NCBI RefSeq assembly: GCF_000321225.1
Contig: NW_004451410.1
Span: 497,187 to 561,186 of the forward strand
Length of the DNA stretch: 64,000 nucleotides
Reading direction: 5' to 3'
Origin: Odobenus rosmarus divergens
Lineage: Eukaryota > Chordata > Mammalia > Carnivora > Odobenidae
The translations under genes were made by a program, and so were the position numbers. The notes beneath the pieces were generated by a model. The model saw only the letters and a list, made by a program, of their open reading frames with translations, was not told the origin of the DNA and searched no databases. Of this stretch, positions 1-12,187 are shown in pieces (position 1 is the first letter of the stretch; each line of letters starts with the position of its first letter).

Positions 1-19
1 TTGTTTTTTGGGTTTTTTT

Positions 20-208
20 TTAAGATTTTATTTATTTATTTGACAGAGAGAGACACTGAGAGAGGGAACACAAGCAGGGGGAGTGGGAGAGGGAGAAGCA
101 AGCTTCCCGCTGAGCAGGGAGCCCGATGTGGAGCTCCATCCCAGGACACTGGGATCATGACCTGAGCTGAAGGCAGATGCTTAACCAACTGAGCCACCCA
201 GGAGCCCC
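20..208 (-). mobile_element. CAN-SINE (tRNA-Lys-derived)
   Basis: Reverse-oriented full-length SINE. It has a poly-T/ATTTATTTATTT tail at low coordinates, a GAGAGAGA and GGGAGAGG body, and the head complement TGAGCCACCCAGGAGCCCC at the right end. Confidence 0.95.
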
Positions 209-239
209 TGAATCTCTGCTATTTTAAACACCCATCTGG

Positions 240-345
240 GACATTTTGTAACGGTGGCCCTGAGAAACTCATATAGTAATAAATCCTGGTTCACGAGCTG
301 GTTGTGGAGACTGAATGAGATTATGTAAGTAAATGCTTATTAAGT
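240..345 (+). repeat. MIR fragment (weak)
   Basis: A stretch resembling the MIR 3' half ('ctgaatgagattatgtaagtaaatgc'). Confidence 0.35.
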
Positions 346-1283
346 GTTAGATATCGTCCGTCCCTTCCCTTCCTCTTCCCTGGGGAGTGGGAATGTAAGT
401 GAATTCAGGAAAGAGTTTGATAGCCATGCTGTCATCTGAGAACCCAAAGGGGAGTGCTACTGGTATTGATCAATCTGATTTTAGATGCATGGCCCGATTC
501 CACAGGCTGCAGCCTGCTTCTCCCCTGCGCCTTGCCCTACAGGGAAGATTCTAGGTCTGAGCTGGGGACTGGATGCCTCCACTGGCCCAAGTCCTGGCCA
601 GCTTGGCCCCAAAGTCTGGGGATGAGCAGAAGGCGGTGTCCATCTGAGCGTCCCAATCAGGGATGGCAGAGGGACCTGCAGCCAGCCTCCTCCCAGTCCT
701 CCGGTGACTCACACCGGCCAGACGATCTCCAGGTACCCTCTGAGCTCTGGTGTCCTAAATTCCATGATGTGGGATCCAGGAACTGCAAAAGACCAGCCCT
801 GAGGTGGTGGCACCTTAAGGGTTGTGTTGTTCCCACAAGAACATCTCAAAACTGTGTTTATATTTGACACCTAGTTCTAGTAAACCCTCTGTACTTGTGA
901 GAGTTCCTCATCTGATGAAAATCATTTACTCTGTTGAATTTTCACTGAAGCCCCGACTACCAGAAACGAAGTCAAGGTCTGAACAGACGGAGGAAGAAAG
1001 CCTTTCCAGAACCTCCGCATGCCTTCCTGTGGGCACTACAAGATGAGCAGTAGTGACCTGTCCGTGTCACTTCCGCTGAGAGCCCAGTGGAGCACAGCCC
1101 TGGACCTGGATGGGGATGTGGCTGGAGCAGAAAGGAGGAGCCTCCTGAACCCAGAAGTCCATCCTCAGAGAGGGAAGAGCAGAGTCAGTGAAATCAGTTC
1201 TGAGGCGACAGGTCACCGCGGAGAGAAGCAGTAATTCTGAGCACTGACTCTGACCTCAGGTGGGGTCCCAGGGCCAGGAAACC
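346..1283. other. No gene seen: intergenic
   Basis: Short overlapping ORFs exist, but none resembles a known protein and none has supporting splice structure. Confidence 0.6.
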
Positions 1284-1680
1284 TGTTAGGGCTCGAATTG
1301 AATGTCCCCCAAATTCATACGGGGGGGGGGGCCAGAATATGACTGTATTTAGAAACCAGGTTGTTGCAGACGTAATGAACTAAGATGAGGTCATCCTGGA
1401 GTGGGGAGGCCCGGAATTCAATATGACTGTCCTTCTAAAAAGGAGACATTTGGACACAAACACGAGCACAGGGAGAACTCAAGTGAACATGAAAAGGCCG
1501 AGGTCAGGGCGATGCTGGAACCGAGGAACCGCAGACTGTCAGCAAAGCCTGAGGCTGGAGAGAGCCCTGGGACAGAGCCTGGGAAGGAACCAGTCCTGCT
1601 GACACCTTTCTCTGACAGTTCTGGCCTCCCGGACTGGGAGAGAAGAGACTCCTGGGGTTTGAGCCACCCAGTCTGAGATT
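1284..1680 (+). mobile_element. MLT1-type solo LTR (ERVL-MaLR)
   Basis: Begins TGTTAGGGCTCGAATTGAAT and continues with the recognisable MLT1 order: CCCCCAAATTCATA, then AAGATGAGGTCATCCTGGAGT, then GACATTTGGACACAAACACG, and the end GAGCCACCCAGTCTG. A run of 11 G (1321-1331) interrupts the consensus. Reading frames across it are shadows. Confidence 0.85.
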
Positions 1681-2806
1681 CCGCGTCCCAGCAGCCCCAG
1701 GAAGCGGATGCGGCATCACCCCTGTCATGACGGCCAAGAGCAGGAGCGCCGGCCAGGCGGGGCCACAGTGGCGGGCCACCCACAGGCTCCACGCACACTC
1801 ACAGCCGTGGGACTGGGGGAGGCCTTGACTTCTCCAGCAAGTCCCCACAAGGGCCACACGGTTATGGTCCCAGCAGCAAAGCCACGCTTGGGGGCTTTAG
1901 CAGCCGTGGAAGGAACCCACCGGGCAATCAGGGCCGAGAAAGTGAGAGTGGGCCGCCGTGATGCTGAGCCATGTGCGCCTGGCCACTGTGCGTCCCCCAC
2001 GCCACCCCTAAATGGGCCGGCTGCACGTGCTGGTGCGCCTAAAGCACCTCCCACGGTGCCCCGCGCATGGAGTAAAGTCACAACTAAGGCCTTTCTGAAC
2101 AGTCAACACTAGGGGAAGCCAAAGGCGCAGGAGAGCCCCGCGTGGGAGCCATGTAACCTGTGTGCCAGGAAGGGAAGCCGCCCTGTTCAGAAAAAGAGGG
2201 ACTGGAAGATGTGAGAGGCAGAACCCGGAGAAGAGCTGACCGCCACGGCTGGGGCGGCTTGGCAAATGTGGGGTGCAGGGAGACCTCCCCATCGCAAGCT
2301 TCGCTTCAAGAGCTCAGTGTGTAGCTTTTCCTTGAAATCAATATTATGGCACGAATGTCAGGCATTCGATCCCAGAATGCTCAAGAGCCATCTGCATCGA
2401 CCCCCGAGTTCTGAGAGAAAAGTGTCCAACTTATATTAAAACGCAAACATACCCAAATATAGAAGGTACTAGTGAAAGCAATTAATGTATCAGGAAATAA
2501 TTGTAGGTTGTTATCATTGAACAATTAAATCACTTACAATGGTGAAAGGCTCCCAAAAAGAGTTTCTCTCATGAACAAGAGTCATGAGAGTTGGCACACG
2601 ATTCAGTCATTGAAATTCAGGCAACAGACACATTCCTGAATAGGGTGCCTTTGCTTTATGGATTCCATGCATTGCTGAGGGAAGAGTTCTTATATCGAGC
2701 TTTTATTAAAAAAATAAAGAATACACCCAAATAAGTTGGAGTTTATGTCAGTCAAAAACTGATAGAGATATATATGTATATATATTTATATATATGTTGT
2801 TGTTGT
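1681..2806. other. No gene seen: GC-rich then AT-rich intergenic
   Basis: 1681-2300 is GC-rich with several overlapping ORFs on both strands, none with recognisable protein similarity. 2300-2806 is AT-rich and ends in a TATATA/TTG-rich simple stretch just before a SINE. Confidence 0.6.
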
Positions 2807-2900
2807 TTTTTAAAGTAGGCTCTATACCCAATGTGGGGCTTGAACTCACAACCCTGAGATCAAGAGTTGCATACTTTTCTGACTGAGCCAGCCAGGAGCC
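2807..2900 (-). mobile_element. Short old CAN-SINE
   Basis: Reverse-oriented short SINE. Tail TTTTTTAAAGTAGGC, then TGGGGCTTGAACTCACAACC (degenerate box B region), then CTGACTGAGCCAGCCAGGAG (head complement). It lacks the long CT-rich body. Confidence 0.85.
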
Positions 2901-3114
2901 TCAGGTCCCTCCAAGCTTTGAAATGGTTTAATCAAATATCAGTCTGAAAAGAATGCTAGCGTGAACCAGGAAAAGGATCAAGTACCTTCTGAGCATATTT
3001 CTAAAAGTGAACTAACTATTCAAGAAAGCGAAGTTTAAACTCCTTATGTATCTTCAGAAAATAGCGTATCTTAAAATGTAATTGAATAGTTGATGAATAT
3101 AAAAGTTAATATTT

Positions 3115-3645
3115 TTGCCAACGGCAGGATTTCCTTCTTTCTTGTGGTTGAATAATATTCCACTATATATATCACATTTTCCTTATCCACTCATCCGCTG
3201 ATGGACATTAGGCTGTTTCCATGTCTTGGCCATTGTGAATAATGCTGCATGAAAATGGGGGTGTAGATAACCCTTCCATATCCTGATTTCATTTTCTTTG
3301 AGTATATACCAGAATTGGGATTGCTGGATCATATCGCATTTCTAATTTTTAATTTTTTGAGTAAACTCCATACTGTTTCCCACAGTGGCTGCACCAATTT
3401 GCATTCCCTCCACTAGCGCATAAACCTCTTTTCTCCACATCTTTGCCAACACTTGTTGTTTCTTGTGTTTTTGAGTTTGTCCACTGTGACAGGCGTGAGG
3501 TGACAACTCACGGTGGTTCTGATTTGCATTTCCCTGATGATGAGGGATGTTGAGCATCTTTTCATATATTGTGTTGGCAATAACATAGATGGACATTGAG
3601 ATTATTCTGCTGGGTGGGATAAGTCAGATGGAGATTGACTCGATA
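3115..3645 (+). mobile_element. L1 fragment with 5' inversion (twin-priming structure)
   Basis: 3115-3575 is L1 ORF2 3' sequence in reverse orientation ('gtggctgcaccaatttgcattcc', 'tgatttgcatttccctgatga'). From 3576 the strand flips: 'ttggcaataacatagatgga' and 'gtgggataagtcagatgga' are forward L1 sequence lying immediately downstream of the inverted part in L1. The two breakpoints share TTGGCAA. This is the arrangement left by twin-primed reverse transcription of a plus-strand insertion. The recognisable forward part is short (about 65 bp) and its 3' end is not clear. Confidence 0.75.
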
Positions 3646-4914
3646 AAGCTGAAATTGAGAAAAATTGTTTTTAAAATGTTCTTCATCTACGTGAAGAAGG
3701 ATGTTGTTACACTAGGGAATGTGTCGGGGCAGGGGGATGGTGAGCCGCATGGAATGGAGAGGAAGGAGAACTGGAAGGTGAGGCTCTGTGGTCCACGTCC
3801 TACGGGCCTGAGAACCACGGTTCCCAGAGGACACGCCATAGAACCCTGGCTGTTCCCACCCCCCAGCACCCGCATACCTTCTAACGGCACCTATTCACCT
3901 TCTAGTGGCTACGTCAGGATGCTATTTAGGAATAAACTGAGCTTGTGCCTGAGAAATTAATCTTGTGCGGGTCAGACCTTTTATCGAGCATCCAGCGTCA
4001 GAAATCAGTGCAAGCAAGTTTGGACATTAACAAACAAAGAAACAAACAAACAAAAACAAATTTAACAGCCCCTGGAATCCAAATGTTAGGAAGGCCACAG
4101 ATGCATGTGGGGCTCAAGGATTTGCAGAGACAGGCCTCGACACCTCCAGCAAGCTCCTCTCTGTTCTCAGGGCAGCTGGTTCCCTTCCCTTTTCAGAAAC
4201 AGCTGCAAAGCCCTGGCCTCTCAGCCCAAGCCTCCATGCTCAGGGGAGGGCTCGTCCTCAGCTCTGCACAGAAAGTCCCTGGAGAAAACCACCCCCAGAC
4301 CACCGGCTGTGTTCTTAGTAGAAGGCCAGTGATTCCCTAGAGTCATGTGGCTGGAGTCAGGATTGCCCAGGGGAGGGGGAGCCATCCCCTACATGAGTGG
4401 CAAGTTAGTGGGTGGGGGGCAAAGAGGAGCGGAGATGGTTCTCACCAAGCAACACACAGACGTCCATCACACCGGGAGCCGGGAGCCGGGAGCCTGCGGT
4501 GAGAGGCACTGCCCCAAGCGGTAATCGGCTCCCAGGAGCCAATTAGAGAAGCCATAGGCCTTAAGTCCTAAAACTTTAGACCCTGGATAAGGATAAAAGG
4601 GTCAAGGAATCTTAACACCAAGTCTACCTGACACGGCTTTGAGTCTTGTCTATCACGTGACAAACAAAATAGGATCATGTTCTCCCAATTTCACTTCAGC
4701 ACCAAGAGTATGAGAAACTCGGTGTTTATTCAGTATCCAGTCAGTATCCAGATGAGAAGTAAGCTGATTTGGGAGGTTTGTGTGTTTTTAAGACAACATC
4801 CTGGGGTCAGAACAAACATAACTCAGTCTTCCTTGCCATTTAATGGAGAGTACTCTAGCTTGAGACCAGCTGTGCAGAAACACCTTTCCCTCAACAGTTA
4901 CTGACGGCACGCCT
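3646..4914. other. No gene seen: intergenic
   Basis: Unique-looking sequence. Contains GGGAGCC repeated three times at 4473-4495 and a short CAGTATCCAGT duplication near 4732-4752. ORFs here have no recognisable similarity. Confidence 0.6.
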
Positions 4915-5090
4915 GGCTACTTCAGGTGTTGTGACAAGGGTTGAGGACTCAGTGATCAAAAGGACCTGGTGCTTCCTCGAGAGCCTTCTTAGAACCTCAG
5001 TCTTGTCATCAGAATAACTGAGATAATTAACACCTACCATCCCCACAGATACAAGGAGACACACAGTATAGCACCCACCACGCTCTAGAA
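4915..5090 (+). repeat. MIR fragment
   Basis: The order 'cctcagtcttgtcatcag', 'aataactgagataattaaca', 'agtatagcacccaccacg' follows the MIR 3' half. Confidence 0.5.
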
Positions 5091-5375
5091 TATCCAAGAT
5101 TCATTATGGTCTATTAACTTTCTGATGTGAAACATGTATTACTCTGATTTATTTTCATTTTAGAAATCCAATTATGGGAAATATTGTTTACTGTCAGTAT
5201 TCTACAATATTAAGCTTATAATAATAATAGTTGTTATCAATTCAAGCAGCATTTGAAATATGTTTGACAGTTTGGGACAGTCTCAGTTCTAATTAAATTA
5301 GTTAATAGTTAATCGAAAATCCCATGCCTCAATCATTTTGAATAATTAGAGGGTTCTAGTAAAAATAGCAGGACA

Positions 5376-5557
5376 GGGGTGCCTGGGTGGCTCAGTCGTT
5401 AAGCGTCTGCCTTCGGCTCAGGTCGTGATCCCGGGGTCCTGGGATCGAGCCCCGCATCGGGCTCTCTGCTCAACGGGAGGCCTGCTTCTCCCTCTCCCAC
5501 TCCCCCTGCTTGTGTTCCCTCTCTCTCTCAAATAAATAAATAAAATATTTAAAAAGC
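5376..5557 (+). mobile_element. CAN-SINE with perfect 15-bp target-site duplication
   Basis: Head GGGGTGCCTGGGTGGCTCAG, box B-like GGGATCGAGCCCC, CT-rich body, AATAAATAAATAAAA tail. It is flanked by identical AAAAATAGCAGGACA at 5361-5375 and 5558-5572. A perfect duplication and near-consensus body indicate a relatively recent insertion. Confidence 0.97.
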
Positions 5558-5572
5558 AAAAATAGCAGGACA

Positions 5573-6854
5573 AGAAAACTTAAGCCTTTTGGAATAAAAG
5601 TTAAAGAAATGAGAGTTTTAAATAAGATTTAAAATATTGTCAAGTTTTTTAATGTGAATTATTCATTCATGTATAAGAAACTCCATATGAGGTGCAATGA
5701 GGTAAGACTTTGATCTTATTGATACGTTATTTTTTTAGTCAAAACTTAATAAGAAGCAATTGGTCATGGTCCTCAGGTTTTAAGAGCATTTTTTGAACTT
5801 CTTGGAGATGAAAAGCTGACATACTTACGTGGCCTGGGAGTGAGCAACCCACTTTCTCTCAGAGCCATGAAATTAGTAGGAATTTCATCTTTCATTGACT
5901 ATGACTGAGCACTCAGGAATCCCTTCTCGAAAATTCTACGGCATATAGTCAAGTTGTGAGACATCTAATTTTTCTCTTCCAAAGAGCAAATGTTTGAAGA
6001 TCTTGAGTGTTGTCAACCAAAAATAAATCAGTATAGAAGAACGAGTGATGGCATTCTACCAGAAAAACCATACTATTTGCGTGATGTGGAAATATTATTT
6101 CTAAGCCCATGACACATAATCAAATGAGAATACCATGTCATTCCAACAGTGGAAATGTAGAAGTCTGGAAAAGATGAGGCCCATCTGCTTGATTCAGTAA
6201 ACGGGGCCCCTGGAATTGCTCCTGCTCACGCCTGCTCAATTCAAGCCAGTGCTAGAAGCCAAAGCAGCTTATGAAAATGAACACCCACATTTGATAATAA
6301 AAATGCTGGATGTTTCCCACCTATTTTACTTAGTTCCTTGTAAACATTCATCAGTAAGGTGATATAATTGTATTATGCTGCATACGTTCAGAATTCAAGA
6401 TCTGCATAGAGAGACTTAAGCCAAAGTAACAGAATCATTACAAAATGTTTAATTTGAGCTATGTAAATCATATTACTTTTGGAAAATGCAATTCTGTGTC
6501 AAGATAACCAGACACAGTTCGAGTTGTGGGAAATAATGTATAAAAGAAATCCTATTTTTAGATTTGCATGTCCAATAATGGTCATATTATTTCAGTCCTG
6601 GCCAGAATTCCAGATTTAGAATATTTTCCACTCTCAAAATAGAGCATGTATGGGTACGTGAACTCTATCTCAATAAAGCTGTTTAACAACAACACAAGGC
6701 ATGTACAGTTGCAGATACACGGCTTGGATACCTTCAAGGAGGATTCCCGAAACTGTGGCTCACTAAGTAGGCTTTACCAGTGTGAGTATGTTAAAATTCC
6801 AGCACAGCACATGTGCCTGGACAAACATTACCTTACTATCAAATTCCTGAGAAG
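5573..6854. other. No gene seen: AT-rich intergenic
   Basis: Unique AT-rich sequence with no recognised repeat family and no credible coding frame. Confidence 0.6.
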
Positions 6855-7080
6855 AGCTAGCATTTATTGAACACTTGCTAAATACCATGAAATGCTCCAA
6901 ACACTTTTCACAAACTCGCTGATTTCTCATAATGACCTTACAACGTAAGTGCCGTGACTTTCTTACATGAAACAAGAAATAAAGACATGAAGAGTTTGTA
7001 CCAATGGCATAAGTTCGCCCATTGGCGAGGGGCCGAGCTGGCCCCCGAGCTCAGGCAGTACGGATCCAAGAGCAGACTTG
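6855..7080 (-). repeat. MIR (reverse orientation)
   Basis: 'tagcatttattgaacacttg', then 'aacacttttcac', then 'cataatgacc' and 'gaaacaagaaataaagacatg' follow reverse-complement MIR order. Confidence 0.6.
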
Positions 7081-8424
7081 GTGCCAGTCCAGGTGAGGAC
7101 AGAACCGGATGCCAACGCCTAACTTGCTCCATCACCCAATCAGAGCCCATGTGGAGGCCCCTCCGTGGACCTCTGGCCACAACCCTATACCACTATGCTT
7201 CCTTTCTAAGCTCCATAAAAATGCAATGGAAAGAGGATGAACCGGAAGTCAGAATCAGAGGCCCTAGAAGAAGGCAGCTGTAAGACACTGGGGTTGTCCC
7301 CCAGAACCACTAGGGACCCCTCCCAGCACTGCCTTCACTAACATCGTACAGCCCTGGGAACCCCATGGACTTCCTTCCTTCCAGGGGTGATGTGGGGCAG
7401 AGCCCCCTGCAGGGGTGAATTCAGACCAGGGACTCTGGAGGCAACATGGAGCCAGGCAGGACCACCCAATGGCAGGGGCTACAGTGGTCCATCCACAGGC
7501 TGCCTGGATCAGAGGGCCTCCAGATATCCCCACCAGACGCTCTCCTGGGGCCTGGAGGATGGAAGCAGAGCCGCTCCCTCCCTCTCCTGGACCCCAGAGA
7601 GTGATTCCAGAAGTCATTCTAGGCATTCTTCCCTGGTGGCACTCCTCCCTGAAGACCGGATCATTCACGTGGTCCCGCTGTGTGCCTCTGTGAGGGGTGA
7701 AGACTTTTTCTAGAGAGGTTACTGGGCTGGGCCCCAGTTTAGCCGGTAGAGAGATCCCTAAGCTGCCCTGAGCCTCTTTCAATATCATAATGTAAAACAA
7801 CAGAGATCAATTTTTAAAAACCCACCTTCTTCTCCCCCTCCTGCCCTAAATGTCCTGCTGGTACACTGAATTCCTGTTTTCTTTTACATTCAAATCTTTT
7901 CATGCTAAGATTTATTAATAGTTTACCTAACTTCAACCTTTTCCCCTAAGTGGTCGAAATGTACATTACCCCAACTTCAAAGCTTCTTGGATGCTGAAAA
8001 CAAATTTGAAATACTGCCTTAAAAAATAAAAGGTTTCTAAGAAACAGTGGAATGAATGTCCAAGACCTGAATTTCGGGACACACTGAATGCTTCTGTAAT
8101 CTTATCCCTGCACACAGAAACTATTTCATTGCCAGTTCAGAAGGCTGCAAATGTGACAGACACAGGGCATAAAATCATCTTGGTTGTCAGCAGAATTTAA
8201 CAAGAACCAGGTCTTTTTGCTACTTCCACAAACTGTATTTAAAGTACACAAACACGTAGACACACACACACCAAAAGGAAACCCCCTCTTTTCTTCCGGA
8301 TCTACTCTTGATCTCTTGCTCTGAACCTTTTAGTAGAGCTCTTTTCTCTTTACATAGAGCTGATGCAGTTGTTAATACTTAACTTACAAATACTTGTTGG
8401 CTATTAACCTGATTTTTAGTATCT
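7081..8424. other. No gene seen: intergenic
   Basis: 7080-7740 is GC-richer with a 178-aa minus-strand ORF (7264-7800). The ORF has opposing ORFs on the other strand and no recognisable family. I treat it as chance. The remainder is unique AT-rich sequence. Confidence 0.55.
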
Positions 8425-8548
8425 TTTTCTTTTCTTTTTTTAAATTTTTTTATTTAAGTCATTTCTATATCCCATACGGGGCTCGAATTCACGACCTCAC
8501 GATCAAGAGTCGTCTGCTTACCCGACTAAGCCAACCAGCTGGCCTGGT
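8425..8548 (-). mobile_element. Short old CAN-SINE
   Basis: Reverse-oriented: poly-T tail, then ATACGGGGCTCGAATTCACG (box B region complement), then CCGACTAAGCCAACCAGCTG (diverged head complement). Well diverged and body-less, like the copy at 2807. Confidence 0.8.
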
Positions 8549-9726
8549 CTCCAGTATCCTAACCAGATAGTGAGAAAAAGAATAAAAAAAGTAAAAGGAG
8601 CATCTTGCTTCTTGTTAGTGGTATTGCTGAAAGTCCTAGTCAGTGAAGAAATGATAATTTTCAAAACTACTGGCCCCCAGATGCAGGGCAGCTCAGCCCT
8701 GGACAGGAAGGTGCCAGGGTGGGTCTGGGGGGCGGCAACCACGGCCTTACCCCTGGAATGGAGGATGGGATTAGAGGAAATGCTCAAAAGCTACATTTCT
8801 ACCTCAGGAAGTATATCTCACAGCCCATCTGCATTTCATCTTCCCCTGTAACCTTTTCAGAAATACACATTCGAAGCTAGCTTTTGCTGATAATAAGGAA
8901 TATGTATCAAATATGTAACTAAAACAACGCACTTTCTACACTTCTCTCACTCTGACTTTTAAAGAGATCATTCTATTTGTCTAAACCAATACATTTGGAG
9001 CTCTAATATTACGGAACAATGTGACATCGAATGGTTCCTGTCCAGCTTTCAATCCTGTTGGAAGCGGTCTGGTCTACAGGATATCTCTGCCACTGGGGTC
9101 TGAAGCCCTGGGATTGACCTTCCTTGCAACTTAATTAGCTGTGTGATCTCTGCCTTTGTTTCTTCCAGTGCAGAATGAAGCCATCATCCCCCCACCTGGC
9201 ATCAGTCAGGGTCCCATCAGGAGTACAGAAACCATGCCAAGTGTCTGAGATCAAAATCAGTGCTGGTGGATTTGCTAAGCTGTTGATAGAAGAACCAAGA
9301 AGCCACGCAGGGGTCAGGGAGGCAAGGCAGATCATGCCAGTCAGCAGAGGGAAGGACAGATGGACCCAGGGAAGGGCGGCGGGGTTACAGGCCTAACTGG
9401 GATCATGGAAGGCCTCGTCAGCAGAGTCAGAGGCCCTGCAATACTACGTGAGGGAGAACGAAGGCCACATGCCGCGCCCCTCTGCTGCCTCCTGCCCAGT
9501 GCCCCTGCTAACGGAGCTCCCCCCGGGGGTGGCGCCTCAGGAGCCAGGGAAGCACGCGCAGCATGGGTGCTCTTGCGAAACAGGGCGTGGGCAGGGCAGG
9601 GGACAGGGGGCAGGGGAGGGATGGATTCGAGTGTATGACTGCCGGGGACCAGCACCCTGATTGGCAGACTTGGAATGACTAGAATCCAGGTTCCTAAACC
9701 AGGTTGTGCTCCAAATGGTGAGCTCT
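8549..9726. other. No gene seen: intergenic
   Basis: A weak MIR-like piece lies near 9125-9195 ('ttaattagctgtgtgatctc'). The GC-rich part 9340-9660 has overlapping ORFs on three frames, with no recognisable product. Confidence 0.55.
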
Positions 9727-9932
9727 CGGGGCGCCTGGGGGGTGCAATCGGTTAAACCCCCAACTTTTAGTTTCAGTTCAGGTCGTGATCCTTAGGTGGT
9801 GAGATAGAGCCCTGCGTTGGGCTCTGTGCTCAGTGGGGAGTCTGCTTGGGATTCTCTCCTTCTCCCTCTGCCCCTCCCGCTTGTGCTCTCTCTCTCTCAA
9901 AATAAATAAATCAATCTTGAAAAAAAAATAAA
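9727..9932 (+). mobile_element. CAN-SINE
   Basis: Head GGGGCGCCTGGGGGGTGCAA, CT-rich body and AATAAATAAATC tail. Flanked by GGTGAGCTCT (9717-9726) and GGTGAACTCT (9933-9942), a target-site duplication with one mismatch. Confidence 0.95.
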
Positions 9933-9942
9933 GGTGAACTCT

Positions 9943-10299
9943 GGTGTGCATGGGTCCTTGGGACTTGGAGTGATGCTTTTGAATGAACTCTTGTGACTTA
10001 TAAATAGGACTGAGTGTAAATAAACAACCAGAGGAAAGAAAGTATGATGTAGGAAAAGTTAAACAAGCAAATATTTCCATCTGATAAGGAGTTCATCACT
10101 CCCAACGTGATGTTGTGGGCACAGTGGATCCCCCTGTAACACATAATGGAGACAAGCATCACTTCTCTGTGTAGTTGGAACAGGGGCCAGGAGAATCACC
10201 CTTTCACCCTCACAACCACCTGACACATCTCCAAGTTCACAGGTATATTCAGAACTACACAAAGGTACACACAGGTCACAGGTTTAAAACACCTCTTTT
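9943..10299. other. No gene seen between two SINEs
   Basis: Unique sequence with no recognised element. Confidence 0.6.
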
Positions 10300-10497
10300 G
10301 GGGCACCTGGGTGGCTCAGTCAGTTAAGCGTCTGCCTTCGGCTCAGGCTCAGGGTCCTGGGATGGATCCCACGTGGCGGGGGGGGGGGCGCTGCTCAGTG
10401 GGGAGCCTGCTTCTCCCTTTGCCTCTGCCCCCTCCCCCTGCTTGTGTTTGCTCTCTCTCCATCTCCCTCTCTTTCTCTCAAATAAAATCTGAAAAAA
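10300..10497 (+). mobile_element. CAN-SINE
   Basis: Head GGGCACCTGGGTGGCTCAGT, an 11-G run at the position of box B/linker (about 10378-10388), CT-rich body, AAATAAAATCTG tail. CTCTTTTG flanks both sides (10293-10300 and 10503-10510). Confidence 0.94.
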
Positions 10498-10510
10498 GAA
10501 ATCTCTTTTG

Positions 10511-10829
10511 TAACCCTGTTCATATCATTTTCAAGACATATCAAGTATCTCAAAAGATGTCAAATTAAACCCTAGCTATTACCTGAGGCTAGAATAGTAA
10601 TAGCCAAGCCTCTAAAGCCGCAAAAGATCTTCAAGGCCACCGAGGGCAACACACTATGTAATTTCAGGAGAAAGAACTCACAAATGCTGCACACAAAGGC
10701 AGACACAGGACTGCAACTCCGGATTTTATAAGTTACCACTGCTGTCCTTGTTGAAATGAGAATCCGTCAACCATGTGCTAACTAAACTAGCTTCTGCACA
10801 ACAAAATGCTGCTCATCCCTGGCCCATTA
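10511..10829. other. No gene seen
   Basis: Unique intergenic sequence. Confidence 0.55.
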
Positions 10830-10965
10830 TTTCACAATTTCATAGTTTATAATTTACAAGGAATCTGGACTCAAAGAAGTTGCAGGCCTTGTTGCCCAAG
10901 GTCACAGTCTGTTAAAGGCAACACGCAAATTTAAGACCCACTTCTCCCAACTCCCAACTCAGTGC
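10830..10965 (-). repeat. MIR (reverse orientation)
   Basis: 'actcaaagaagttgcagg', then 'cccaaggtcacagtctgtta', then 'aaatttaagacccacttctc' match reverse MIR order. Confidence 0.55.
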
Positions 10966-11229
10966 TCCTCCTGTCCGAACCGGAGGCGGCCGTGAACCCC
11001 AAGGGGTACACTCTCATTCGTGGGGCAGAGATTGGGCAACGGCGTGCTGCCTTCCAAAATGGTCAGGTCAGTTGGTCCTGCCACGATTGTAGCAATCTGA
11101 CCTGCATTGCAACACGGCTTGAAATATCAATTAAAATTGCAACAGATTGTACTGCAAATGAAAATTTTGTTTGTGGGAAAGCCAGATTTTGCACAACTCC
11201 AATGCTCATTTGGAAAGGAAGCTCATATT

Positions 11230-11450
11230 TCTAATGCTACCTTTCAAGCACATTTACCTTATATTTTGTCTGCCTGTCATTCTGGGCTCTCCCCACCTCT
11301 GTCACAGCACTGGCCCTCCCCTGTTGCTTCCTCTAGGCAATTGCCATCCACCCACTAGGTGCCGGCAACTCTATCTCTAGCAATGGTTCTAGCACACAGT
11401 AGGACTCGATAAATATTTGCACAATAAATGAGTGCACGAATGGGTAAAAG
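11230..11450 (+). repeat. L2 3'-end fragment
   Basis: Ends with 'tagcacacagtaggactcga', then 'taaatatttgcacaataaatg' and 'agtgcacgaatg', a typical L2 terminus with degenerate TGAATGAATG repeats. Confidence 0.6.
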
Positions 11451-12172
11451 GCAATGACCAACCATCACATTTTCTGGAAATAGCCAATTCCAATAGCCAT
11501 AAAGATGAGAAGTCTGTATGTCTCAGACAGGTGTCCCTGAAAGTCAACCCTGGGACAAGCCTACAAGTACAAATTGTTTATGGGAGAGGTGATCCCAGAG
11601 TGGGGAAGTGACACGGATGGGAGGAGACACAAGGAAGGTTGTGGGAGGGATATAGTCACAGGCACCTGGGGCTGCACCCCAGCAGGGACTCCGGAGAGGG
11701 TAGAGTCTGTCTCAGCATTGCCCCCAGAAAGGAGAGGAAGCCAGTATTCACCCACCCACTGCTGCACCCATGGACTGAATCACTCCTGGGACATTACAGC
11801 GTACCTGCCCACCAGCCGGCCAGCCTGCACCCAGGCAGAGGCTGGGAACGCTTCCGGCAGAGAGACACAGGAAGCCAATGGCTCCGACTCTGAGAACTGC
11901 CCCCGAGAGCGAGGCTTGGGACCCCTGGCGCACCTACCTGAACTCAGGTACCATCGAGCCCTCCTGACAGGCGGAAATCCGCGGCAGCGCTGGCTTATTC
12001 TCTAGAACCTAAAGAAGCACCAAGGTGGGGTGTCATGTATCAGGGTCCAGTAATGACAATGGTTTTGAAACACCCTATATTCATTAATGAAAACCATGCA
12101 TTCCAGCTGTATATACTTCTTTATCAGAAATGCCACTTCAGAAATGAATATATTGAGAACCCAAGACACCAG
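11451..12172. other. No gene seen: GC-rich intergenic
   Basis: 11560-12000 is GC-rich with a 143-aa plus-strand ORF (11574-12005). The ORF has overlapping ORFs in other frames and no recognisable domain. It could be an old LTR, but I cannot name one. Confidence 0.5.
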
Positions 12173-12187
12173 AAGAGGCTCGCTCTT

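Noticed and set aside
5376..5460. tRNA gene
   Set aside because: The tRNA-like head belongs to a CAN-SINE. It is repeated many times, lacks a foldable complete tRNA, and carries the SINE body and tail.
7264..7800. 178-codon minus-strand ORF
   Set aside because: Overlapping ORFs on the plus strand, no family recognised, no splice or promoter context.
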